Source of the DNA: Sipunculus nudus
Lineage: Eukaryota > Annelida > Sipuncula > Golfingiida > Sipunculidae
Direction of reading: 5' to 3'
Assembly (NCBI GenBank): GCA_026874595.1
Contig: CM049311.1
Span: 31,827,176 to 31,891,175, forward strand
Length of the DNA: 64,000 nucleotides
The notes beneath the pieces were generated by a model that was not told where the DNA came from, made no database searches, and was given only the letters and a program-made list of their open reading frames with translations. This document shows, piece after piece, positions 1-12,000 of this stretch. Each line of letters opens with the position of its first letter. Position 1 is the first letter of the stretch. The position numbers and the translations under genes are program-made.

Positions 1-2135
1 CCAATATTTTTGGCATTTTCTAGATAATTGCGGACCGCTGCTCTAAAACGGCTTTTTGTGCCGCTCTAATAATTATCGGGCCGGACAGCCAAAGGTGTGG
101 GCTTTGACTTGATACCCAACATGGCGTCGATAAAACGATAGTTAGCGGGCCTGCGGCGGCCAGAATAGCAAGGTGTGTGTTATTTTGGCTTCTATGGGAA
201 GATTGGCGAATATCCAAATGGTGCACTGCTCTGAAACGTCTCTTTGTGCCGCTCTAGTTATTATTGGATGTGAAGGCGGGATGGGCGAGGTTTCGAATGG
301 TATGCAAGGTGACCTTGAAATAACGAAAGTTGGGCTCTGGGGGCCGTCAAGCATAGCGAGGTGTGTGTTTTTTCTGGCTTCTGTTAAAAGATTGGCGAAT
401 ATCCAAATGGCGCACTGCTCTGAAACGGCTCTTTGTGCCGCTCTAGTTATTATTGGAAGTCGGGATGGGCGAGGTATCGAATGGTATGCAAGGTGACCTT
501 GAAAAAACGATAGTTTGGCTTTGGGGGACGCCAAAGCAGCGATTTGTGCCCTATTTTCGGCGAATATCAAAATGGAGGCCTGCTCTGAAACGGCCGTTTG
601 TGCCGCTCTAATTATTATTGTATGTTGGGCGGAGTGGATGGGCTGTCGATCGGTTGCAAACACGACCTTGAAAAAACGATGGTTGTGACCCGTGGGGGGC
701 CGTATAAGCGATGTTCCCAATATTTTTGGCCTTCCGAGATATTGGTATACAAAGTGGCCTTGAAAAAACGATAGTTTGGCTCTGGGGGCCGTCAAAGCAG
801 CGATTTCTGCCGTATTTCGGCGAATATCAAAATGGAGGCCTGCTCTGAAACGGCCGTTTGTGCCGCTCTAATTATTATTGTACGTGAGGGAGGAGTGGAC
901 GGGCCGTCGATCGGTGGGAAAGGCGACCTTGGAAAAACGATGGTTGTGGCCCGTGGGGGCCGTATAAGTGATGTTCCCAATATTTTTGGCCTTTTCGAGA
1001 TAATGGCGGGCCGCTGCTCTAAAACGGCTTTTTGTTCCGCTCTAATAATTATTGGACCGGACAGCCAGAGGTTTGGGCTATGACTTGCTACCTAACATGG
1101 CGTCGAAAAAAACGATAGTTAGCGGGCCTGCGGCGGCCAGAATAGCGAGGTGTGTGTTTTTCTGGCTTCTATGGAAAGATTGGCGAATATCCAAAAGGCG
1201 CACTGCTCTGAAACGTCTCTTTGTGCGCTCTAGTTATTATTGGATGTGAAGGCGGGGTGGGCGAGGTATCGAATGGTATGCAAGGTGACCTTGAAAAAAA
1301 AAACGAAAAATTGGGCTCTGGGGACGTTAAAGCAGCGAATTGTGCCCTATTTTCGGCGAATATCAAAATCGAGGCCTGCTCTGAAACGGCCGTTTGTGCC
1401 GCTCTAATTATCATGGGATGTGAGGCTGCAGTGGACGGGCTGTCAATCGATGGGAAAACCGACCCTGAAAAAACGATGGTTGTGACCCAAGAGGGCCGTA
1501 TAAGCGATGTTCCCAATATTTTTGGCCTTTTCGAGATAATGGCGGGCCGCTGCTCATAAACGGCTTTTTGTGCCGCTCTAATAAATATTGGGCCGGACAG
1601 CCAGAGGTGTGGGCTTTGACTTGATACCCAACATGGCGTTGAAAAAAATAATGGTAAGCGGGCCTGCGGCGGCCAGAATAGCAAGGTGTGTGTTTTTCTG
1701 ACTTCTATTAAAAGATTGGCGCGAATATCCAAAAGGCGCACTGCTCTGAAACGGCTCTTTGCGCCGCTCTAGTTATTATTGGATGTGAAGGCGGGATGGG
1801 CGAGGTATCGAATGCTATGCAAGGTGACCTTGAGAATACGATAGTTGGGCTCTGGGGGCCGTTTAAGCAGCGATTTGTGCCCTATTTTCGAAGAATATGA
1901 AAATGGAGTCCTGCTCTGAAACGGCTGTTTGTGCCGCTCTAATTATGATCGGGTTGGAAAACGAAGGGCGTGTGGTTAAAGTTCATACCCAAACATGATG
2001 GTGAAAAAAAAAGATATAGTCTGCCGGTACATGGCATTCGTCACAGAAAGCAGGCCGTAAATATCGATAGATATATGCGATTTGGACCAAGATATGGTTG
2101 GCTGCTGCTCTAAAACGGCCGTTTGTGCTGCTCTG
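1..2135. repeat. Satellite array with trimeric higher-order repeat
   Basis: A core of about 40 bp (GCTCTGAAACGGC, then TTTGTGCCGCTCTA, then ATTATTATTGG) recurs near 40, 226, 415, 580, 840, 1013, 1203, 1377, 1550, 1741 and 1911, with a degenerate copy near 2105. Most spacings are 165-194 bp; one is 260 bp. Three monomer types can be told apart by what follows the core: A continues GGATGTGAAGGCGGGATGGG, B leads to GTGACCCGTGGGGGCCGTA and CCAATATTTTTGGCC, and C continues GGGCCGGACAGCCAGAGG. From about 840 the order is B-C-A-B-C-A-B with a period of 534-538 bp. The array touches the left edge, so its true size is unknown. Long open frames across it are by-products of the repeat. Confidence 0.93.
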
Positions 2136-2489
2136 ATAACTGCTCTGTATAATTCTGAAGAAGAATGGCTTGCTCCTTTTCACGGTAACCCTTGATGAGG
2201 CTGGGAATCCCCGTTTAGAGGGCACAGAAAGATAGAGGCTTTTGGAGCAATGGGAGAGTATTCTGAATCGGAATCTCGAACCTCGAATGTCGAATACGCT
2301 TTGAATTTCCTTGACGCTGTGTGTCAAAGCACTCGCAGCCGCTGAAATATTGATACGATGGACATACAGCCCGTGGCAAAGAAAAGGTGTCTCCTGCATT
2401 ATGTACAATGCCATTCGGTCACGATTTCTCTTTGAGACACGCAACGATTTAATGTATCATCAGTGTCCTAAAGAAGAATGGTGAAGGTT

Positions 2490-2766
2490 GGGGGGGGGGG
2501 GGGGGGGGTTACATTTCATGCAAGGTATCCCTTTATCACAGATTACAGATCACTTGGCACACAGGCTGGAACCACTTAACTCCAGCATTTGAGGTAATCT
2601 CAACACATTACTTAGCAACAAGGTGTAGACTCAACCTCACAGAAGCAGATCCAAAGAAGGTCTGGACCCCCCCCCCCTTTCAGCCACCTCAACCTTTTTC
2701 AAAGCTTTTCATACCAATTTTTGCGGTCTGGACACACCTTACCCCCCCCCCCCCCCCCCCCCCCCC
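2490..2766. repeat. Poly(G)/poly(C) tracts
   Basis: There is a run of 19 G (2490-2508), 11 C (2667-2677) and 25 C (2742-2766). Similar runs of about 9-18 recur near 7728, 21847, 22099, 22230, 27279, 27351, 31193, 31289, 32347, 48876, 50385 and 59396. They are simple-sequence tracts of no assigned function. Confidence 0.9.
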
Positions 2767-4699
2767 TTCACAAGCCTGGGGATATTTCTTTTAGGTTAAG
2801 TCATAGTCGTCTTTGGTGGACACCTCCTTTATCCTAAATCCTTGAACCGCCGCCCTTGCCTCAGCAACAGAGGTAGTACCTTCTTTAACATCACAAAGAG
2901 AACTCTTGTGAGGTGGACCAACAAAAGCTCAACAACATAGGCAGTCTGAACGTACACTTCACTTCTCTGCATATGTGACAGAGGAAGACCAAACTCAAGG
3001 CACCATTTAGCAAACACTCAAAAGACATAAAACTCAGCAAAACCGATTCATTAGATTACACAACAATAACAGCCATTCCCAGCTCACAGAAAGCCTCAGT
3101 CACCATCAAAGGTTTGACACAATGACATTCAGAAACAACACTCATCAGCAAATGTCCGTTATAAGAAGAAAACTTCAGCTCACAAAACCTGGCGGCAGTT
3201 GTAAGCTTAACCTAAGAACAAAATGTAACTCCTGTAGGCTCCTTACTGTATAGTTTATTGGTAACGCAACAAAGAAATGGCACAGAAGGGGCCATAATGT
3301 CCTACAGCAAAAAGAGCTATTTTCTACATCGCAAAGATCTCTGTTACAATCTGAGTTACAATGTATAGCAAAATCTGTTATAATCTCCACTGCTTATCCT
3401 CTCCGTATAAAACCCCTGTCAACCCTGCCCATCACATTGTTTTCCATTCATTAGCTATCCAATTACATAGTTCAAAATTTACAAACAAGACACTCATACT
3501 AGTCTTAATGATAACAAACTTATAATGTTTTATTAAAGAGAGCATGAGGGCATCTGTGTGCAATATTACAGAATTAGGAAGTCATATAAAGGCTCAGTGC
3601 TTACTCTTAAACAGACTTAAACATAAAAAAATGAAATCAAGATTTAAATAGATAATACTGTATGTACTGTACATGTACACACATAAAAAATAGAATGTAC
3701 ATGTAAGCTGCTTTATAACATATAAAGTTGATAAGTACAAAATCCCTGTTACATATATAAGCTATTATAGGTATACTCCATTCCATAACACTGTCCTTCT
3801 GGCTTTTAACAAAATTTCTTAGAAATCTGGCTGGTTTGAACATCAAAATGTGCATACAAAAAATATGAAAAAACTTGTAATTTCTTGTGTAATGGCTTAC
3901 TGATGTAAAGATTATTTACTTTATGTCCTGCTATCTTGAAATATTACTACCAAGTCTTTCAAGGAGTTCACTGAAAATTCATTGAATGATATAATCATTT
4001 TCTAACTTCTAGTACAGAAGATACTTTAATTATGTTACATTTAATATAACAGGAATTAAACACAAGGTATATACAATATTACTTCCAATTAATAATGATT
4101 TTTTATTCTGTTCAGTCCTGCCTGAAGAAGGTTTTAGGTTTAACTGAGTTGAGCATAACAGAAGGATAAGGAGCAGCGGGATGGTGTATAATATTTTAAG
4201 TTTCATGGCACATCAGATATACAGTGATTTTAGTCAAGAAATTATGTTGAATAATAAAATGAAAAGATTTTTATTCATACAAGATTCTAGCCTTTTTCAT
4301 CATTTAAAAGTTTCATTTTACATACATGGCATCCATGAACCTCCTGTGAGCAAACAATTGCTGTACATATTCCATTACTGTTGTTACATGATTTACAATG
4401 AAGTTCTATAGTCTTACAGAATATGTTAATTTCCCCATACCTCAAGCATTAATGTGATATACATGTGTGTATGAATGAAATAATATAAACAAACACTTTA
4501 ATTTAACATAGAGATTAATAAAGTCATTAACATTAATAAGCTCACAGTAAATTACACAGAGGTGTTCTTGAGGAAATTTGTTCTCATACATGAGATTATA
4601 TCTCATTAATATCAAATGTTAAATCATATGTTGCAATTATCTTGAAACACACTCCCATTCAATCTAAGAGCACTTTTTTCAATAGACAGTCAGTCCTTC

Positions 4700-4975
4700 A
4701 TACAATGAAACCTAATCTAGTGGACACCTCTGTAAAGAAAATAAGGGCACATTTTTCATGGTCCTTAAATCACCTTAAACCGCCACTTTATATAAAACTC
4801 CCACTGAATATTCAATCAAAATTCATGTACAATAGCAACCACCTCTTTTTCAGTCCCAATTCCTATTTTGCTCTTTTTCTCAGACTTTGCCTAGAAAACT
4901 ACCTTGAAAATGTAACCACTTTATCAAAGTCCTGTTGGTTGTCGTAATTTTGTGGTTTCACTGTACTGACCGTCT
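4700..4975. repeat. Diverged interspersed repeat of the 'GACCACC' family
   Basis: This stretch begins AATGAAACCTAATCTAGTGG and ends GTGGTTTCACTGTACTGA. It shares spaced motifs with the better-preserved copies at 8068-8245 and 40865-41062 (the TCCCAATT region and the GGTTTCACTGTA end). It lies just outside the MTCH stop codon and may be in the 3' untranslated region. The assignment rests on scattered motifs only. Confidence 0.4.
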
Positions 4976-5160
4976 GTGTAACAGAGACTTTAACCACCGC
5001 AAGAGACTTTGATAATCTTTTCTATAATCCTGTTTTAAAAAATGTCAGCTTTTTACTATTCAAGCTCCTGTTTGTAAATTCACCTAAGCATAATTTGTCT
5101 TGATTTGTAGCTGTATGGTACATGTTCGCTCATTTTCTACATATGATACTACACACAAGC

Positions 5161-5259
5161 CTAGAATGCCTTTGCAGCGATCAGTCGACCATCAGCTAGT
5201 GTCACTGTTGGTCCTCTGTAATACCTCCATAGAATACTGGATCCTCGCTTCAGTTCACC
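5161..5259 (-). CDS. MTCH2: MTCH exon 12 (last coding exon)
   Basis: After a TTTGCAG acceptor this exon encodes GELKRGSSILWRYYRG and continues to IAAKAF and a TAG stop at 5163-5161. It matches the C-terminal family segment around the human RGNSLFFRK region. Confidence 0.95.
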   Translation of the reverse strand, partial: GELKRGSSILWRYYRGPTVTLADGRLIAAKAF

Positions 5260-5489
5260 CTGCAAATTAAAATATATACAAACTACATTGTACATATTGA
5301 TCATAAAAAAGATCATACAGCTGGTTCAGATGAAATGTGAAAACCATTTATAATAATAGTTGCTTTTAAGAATTTCTATAAGCTGGCTAACTTATCGTAA
5401 AACAACATGTATATTTTTTTTTAATTTGATAAAACACAGGTTGACAATTACTTAATGGAAAGTATTTTTTTGGACATTACCGGTATATT

Positions 5490-5531
<42 letters not shown>

Positions 5532-8500
5532 AATGTTTTTTAATCTGTTATATGAGACTGTGATGTCAAAGTCCACTGGATCAAGCTGCATCCATAGGTC
5601 ATACACAATTTGCTAGGTCCTTTGGACTCTATAATATGCATGGGATGTCAATCAAATTCTTCACTGAGAATTCCAGTGTTCCAAGTATTTTATTCAGAAA
5701 ACTACATTCTAAATACTGCCGGGAATATAAATGGTTGATAATATAATAAATGGAGTGAAAAATTGTTTTCCATATACAGCTAACCATGTGTGAATATGTA
5801 TGGTCTAAACAATGCAAGAATAAAATAACATTAGCCATGTCAAAAATGGATGTGTAGGAGAATATATTATTTCATCCTACAAGAATGATGATGCCAATCA
5901 GTTTTAAAACTGACATGCTGCTTGTAACATAAGATTATTAGACTGTAAACAAACTGGCAGCCCCATTGTGTTATTTCTAATTTTGCAAGATCAGGGTTTG
6001 ATAAGGGCAAGAAAATATGACAGGAAAGTACTCCAAAGGCAGTCTAAAGGTGGGAATTTATCTGCAGAGGAAGTTTGGTGAGCATTAGACCTGGATATTC
6101 CAAAGTAGAAGCCTGAGTAATGCTTTGGAGATAACCACGCTCTCATTGTTAAAATAAGGTGGTATGATATAACACCTACCTGAGCACTAAGTGATGACCA
6201 GCAGTGCCACCAGCTGTCGTAGATCTGAGAGATAGGAGGCTCCCCCACAGCCAGACTGAAAACAAAATCAATACTCATCATGAACTCATCAAGACAACAT
6301 CAGTTCATTATCTGTATGTGTCCTGTGGAAATGGTTAATAAAGCATGTCTGAATTTTCCTGCATTTTTCATTTTATAGCATAGCCGCAGTTTGAATTTGC
6401 ATGCAAATCCATATGTAAGGCAATAAATTGTGTATCAAATTACTGAAATATATATAAAAGACAGGTTTGTAATGTAACCTACATCCCACCTAACAGCCTT
6501 CTGGTAACTGCTCCATGCCAAGGGCAACTGGTCTCATACCGTGCTCTCAAAGTGTGAACAATAGAGACTAATCATGTTTGATGTTTGATGACATCAGAGT
6601 AAGTTGTAGAATTTCTCTACAACAACAACTGTAATTATACTAACCAGAAGCAGCCAACTATGTCCTAACAACACACAGAACTGAAAACATTCACAGGTGG
6701 CTCTCAGCTCAGTCGTACTTCAAAAGCTATGGGAAGGGCTAAGGGTGTCTTAAAGGCTACTTATTGATCACAGTTGTTTCTACAAATCACTAAAGATGAG
6801 AGGGGTCTTTCTCAAGAAATCATTTGCTATGAACTCTCATGACAATGTGACTACTCTGACACTCGCACAACCATGCATGGAGGGATTACCAGGCCCACAT
6901 GACTGTGTGTCAGGTGAGAAGACTGTAACCTTCCGAATGATCACATCAAACTTATGCATTTTTTTATTTTAGCACAAATCAAGCTCCTGCTAAAAGCGCA
7001 AAAATTAAAACCTGCTAAAAAAAAAACACTTCCACAGTATCTATATTTAACTGATGATGGTGGCAGTCTACCATTGTCAAGTAACTTCTCTGTTCCAAGC
7101 CTGGGAAATTGCCGTTTTTGTCCCGGAAGTATGTAGAAATATGCCAAGTGTGTCCTAAGGGGGGATTATTTTCAATATTATGCAATAAATCCTGAGAAAT
7201 ACAAAAGCACTGTTCCTGTTTTATTGTGGACCAACTTATTTTGACAAAGTACAGAATTCCCAGAAATGTAACTAGATGGTGCCCTTGCTTCAATCCTTTC
7301 AAACAAATTATTGCATGTATTGATAAGCAGGATTGTTATTGGTATAAATGAAAACTCTTGTTTGTATATACCATTTCTTGAAATGTGGCAAATTTTGGTA
7401 TACATACTGCAAGCTGGCATATTTCATATATTTTTCTCTACTGGTACATATGCATGCTATGTTTTCGTCTTTACAACAATTATGGTTAACCTTTAACATG
7501 AATTATGGCATTTTACTGGTATAATTTTGCATCAACTGTCTTCTCCCTGTCCTCACTCAACACAACTCTAAACTGCTTCCAAATATTCATCATTTGGAAA
7601 TTTAAAAACAGTTGAAGATGTGAAATAAGCAATATACTTTGGTTGACTTCATATTTGTGGGGTTACAATTCCATTGTTTTGTGAGGGCTTCATTTTCTCA
7701 ATCTCACCATACAGTGACCCACACTGGGGTGGGGGGGGGATGTAATCAGACAGGAGCATGTGGGAAAGGTCTATAAATCCACAAGGTAGTTTATCATTTT
7801 GCTATATCTTTGCAAAAGCTATATTTGCATTATGAACAAGTATAGTTACTTTTATTAAGGTTCTCTCTCTTAATAAATCCTTTCCCAATATTTTAGGCAA
7901 AATTTTGTAATCTGTCACCTGGAATTGTTGAGGAAAGAAATTCGTATGATAATCAAGATTCAGACAAAAGTACAAGTATTAAAACTGGGATTTTGAAATT
8001 CATTTAACCATTGACAAATACAACTTTTTTTGGAGTGTGATGTCAGAAAAGTTTTCATTCAAGAACAGGGGAACCTGTGTGAAAGACCACCTCTAAAATA
8101 AAGCCACCTGTCTGTCAAGACCACCCTTGAGTGAAATGAAAGCAAACATAGACCTGTCTAATTGGACCAACTGTGAATTAAGACCACTTTTGGCCAGTCC
8201 CATTGGTGGTCTTCTAACACAGGTTTCACTGTACACAAAGTTACATATTCCATACACATTTGCAAAAAAAGAACAACCCATGTATCTATGTATTCATGTA
8301 TCACAATCTGAACCTACCCTGTGTTGTTTGCAGCCATGATGTTGCTAACCAGTACAAACGGGTACGTGTAGAATGAAACTGCTTGCTGAAATGATAAGAA
8401 TAACAATAATAAACATATATAAAAAAACATGTTTGCATGACATGTAATATCCCTTATTACACTCATCCCATATAAACCCCTGCTTTAATGGATGAACAGA

Positions 8501-9004
8501 TTCCTAAAAAAATTTCAAGAACTGCTGAATCAGCATTACTAAGGTTATCTGCATACACTTAACATAAAAGATCAGGACTCCTACCAGATTTCTGAAGAAA
8601 TGTAGGAATTTTTACAGGAGCTCTTAAGGCAAAATATAGGAGTTTATAGGAATTTTCAGCCAAAATATAGGAATTTTCACTGCACAGATATGGTTTACAT
8701 GGTAACTTTATTGGATCATTTATTCCCTAAGTAGCTTCTAATAGTCTGATTTTTTGGTTTAGATGGTTGTACTTGTTTGCCACTACACTCATATGCACAG
8801 TTCTTCATTAGAGCTGAATGTTTTCAATAATAATAGGTCTATATAAAAAAAATATTCAGTAATATAAATTACACTAAAAAACAGGATTGTGGAGTGAAAA
8901 AATTATAGGAAAATATAAGAGATTGTGGCCTTAATGCTGTAAAATATAGGAAATTATAGACAACAATGATTTTAATAGGAAAACATAGGAATCCACAGGA
9001 GCCC

Positions 9005-9070
<66 letters not shown>

Positions 9071-12000
9071 TAGTATGTGTGCAGAAAGAATATCAGTTCA
9101 CTGAGGACTGGTGAATAAAATAACGCATCACAACATTGCTCTGTATTAATATCATCCATGTGCCTAACTCAATGTTTTACTGTCTTTGGGCATAGCCTTC
9201 TGCAATTATTTGAATATATTCAGTTAACCTCTAAATTGTATTGTACAAAATCTACTTTGCAAATTTTTCCATACACACATAAACCATATTTTAATATAAG
9301 CAATTCTTTACTACTAAATTATGATCTTTGTAAAATTCAGTGAACAGAGTTGCACTCACCCCACAAAGCATATTTGTTGTGTTCACAATATTCTGAAAAG
9401 AAAAGAAAATTGATAATTAATAGTTTATATAACATATCTGATTATATTAGAGAGATAAACTAAGCTGCGAGTCCAGAACCTTTATTGAACATAATTATGA
9501 TACAAGTGTTGCACCCATACAGTAAAACTAATCTAAAATATTTACATTTATAAACAGTTACAGAAATTATAATGACTGTATCAGAATGTTGATGATCACT
9601 GGAGTTTGTGCAGTGAACAGTTTGTCTGTATCATGTCTGATGGTTGAAGCATTTAACATGTTATTCATCTGTGGTTTGTAATAATAATGAGTAATATTAT
9701 ATGAAATAATACTAAGATGGAAGATAAGATGGTCACTAGTTGTTCATGATGAGAACACAGGAAGAATCTTTCGTCATTTACAAAGCTTTGGTTTGCTGGA
9801 TTTGTCCCAAATTGTTGGACACATTTGGGTTACGACCATTGGCCATTTTGTGGGGTCCCCTACATGTTTTGAACACACTGATATAAATAAATGGGAGAAC
9901 CTGTGCAATGTGGGACCAGCACTTTTTGCATTATTTTCATAAAAGATCCAAGGAATTATCTTTACTAAGATATCGGAATAGGCCCTTTATATGCCATTGG
10001 AAGTTTTGCAGAATTTGTATCAATGTCCATAGAAATACCTTTCATATGAAATAATATATAATATGGTAACATCAAAGGCTGCTGTGCTGGCAAGGTGATT
10101 GGACATACAGTTAAGGCCCCTTGCACACTGGCTCAGGCTGTGAGTTGAGAAATTGAGAAACTCAAGGACCTTACCACATGATAAATGGTCATTTGCCGGC
10201 ACCAAATGTCTGTTGTTGTATATGACTGAGTGTGCTTCACATGCCAGTCAATAAACATAAAACAAACCTAGCAACAGCCTGACGCAACAGGTCACAGGTT
10301 ATTCCAGAAGTAGAATTATCAAACACAAAATGCTCAGAATTATAAACCTGCTACCTTTGTGTGTGATAAATGTATCAAACTACCAGGGGTCTGTTAATAA
10401 TCATAAAAATATACAAAAAGTGCTGAAAAATATTTTTTTTTCAAATAAATAATTTAGGATAACAGGATATGTGAAAATACAAATTACAAGCTAAAACTTC
10501 ACACTTGTAAATGTTGGAATGACTGAAGGTGTATGAGATACTGGCACTCTGCCCTGGTGAGTGAACTTTGTGTAACTGAAAAGCCAGTGAGGGAACTCTG
10601 CTTAACTTACATTTCCTTTCACTATATCATGAACAAACATCATAGTTTATTATATGCATTCAAATTTAACAGGAAATACTTTTTTGGCAATGAATAATGG
10701 ATCAAGCTAATTATGTATATTTAAGAAACCAACACTGACCCTATTCCATCTTTATTGTTCATATATCCAAAATAACCATTTAATGGCACTGTTATGTTTT
10801 ACCAAATTTTACTTGAAACATGAGCGTAACAACTGATGCACAAATGGCTGGAGACCATTAGCAAATCACAAATATTATACAACAAATCTTTTTCCATCTT
10901 GCTCTGGGTTACAACCAGAGACAAGAACAATGACCAGCTTTATTAAAGGTGCCCATACACCTGCCTATTGAAAAAGAAATCATGTGATTTCTTGCTTCCT
11001 CCATGTATATATTAATGCTCCAAGGGTGATTCTAGTTGTGAAAAGTTCTTATAATGCCTCTGTGAAGAATGTATGAACTTGTTTATCAACAATGTGTTTG
11101 TTAACACAGCAATGTTGACAAACAGGAATAACATTTAACCTAATGTGGCAGGTTTCATATATGCCGAGGTAGAAAGGTCACTTGTCGCAAAACGCCATCA
11201 GAGGCCCTTGTTGAATTTGTTTTATTTTGGCGGGCCCCCACATATTGTAAACACATCGATATAAACAATACAAGCAAACTGTGTGCGGTAATATCCACGT
11301 TTTCTGGCCTATTTTTATGAAAGATCGAAGGGATAAAAGTCAGATAGTTGATTGGGCCTCTTTAAAAGACTACAAAAGTGTCCCTCTTCCAAATGTCAAT
11401 CATCAATTAACAGCATCATCTGACTGCCAGTTATAGAGATGATCATTATCACAGACATGCCCTGTGTTTTCCTACTTACCGCTGCCTTCTGTTCCTTGGG
11501 AATCAGGTAAGTGTTAATTATGTGTGCTGTGACATTGGTCAGACAGATAGTAATAACCTCCCCTAGGAGCCGAGGTAATAAACCACTGAAACACAGGAAA
11601 AGTAATAATCTTGGTAAATTTTCACTTCAGGCTTGTATTGCAAACTTAGTACTAGACTGGGCTGCTATACATCATTTTCAAGGATTTACAAAAAACACCT
11701 TCATCCTTCATTCCCTCGGCATCCACCAGGCATTTTAGAATGTTCAGTGGCATCTACCTATTATTTTGTGAAAACCTATGATGAATATCGAGGATTAGTG
11801 TTAGTACCCTCATCTTAGTGACAAGCACTTATCTAAGAGAGCACAATTTACAGCGATCTCTGGAAGGGTGGATGCCAAAATTGATGGAGGATTTCCCCAA
11901 AGAAGCTTTCAATTATTAAACATTTGCTTCCAACTGCTTAAAATGACATTAATTCATTATTCAGAGTGAATCCATTCCTTTGATTCTACTGGCAAATCTC

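Larger units (their letters stand above)
2136..5160. other. AT-rich region downstream of MTCH, no gene seen
   Basis: No conserved coding exon was found. The stretch holds a G tract (2490-2508), C tracts (2667-2677 and 2742-2766) and a diverged interspersed repeat near 4700-4975. The 3' untranslated region of the minus-strand MTCH gene must lie in its right part. Minus-strand AATAAA signals occur at 4270-4275 and 3529-3534, but the sequence alone does not show which is used. Confidence 0.5.

Noticed and set aside
142-795. 217-aa minus-strand open frame at the left edge
   Set aside because: It lies inside the satellite, and its protein is a repeat of RAAQ.AVSEQ-type segments produced by the repeated 40-bp core. 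The same happens on other frames of the array.
1169-1741. 190-aa minus-strand open frame
   Set aside because: It comes from the same satellite and carries the same repeated segments; not a gene.
1983-2444. 153-aa minus-strand open frame at the satellite's right edge
   Set aside because: No recognisable domain; it overlaps degenerate satellite, and no splice context or neighbour supports it.
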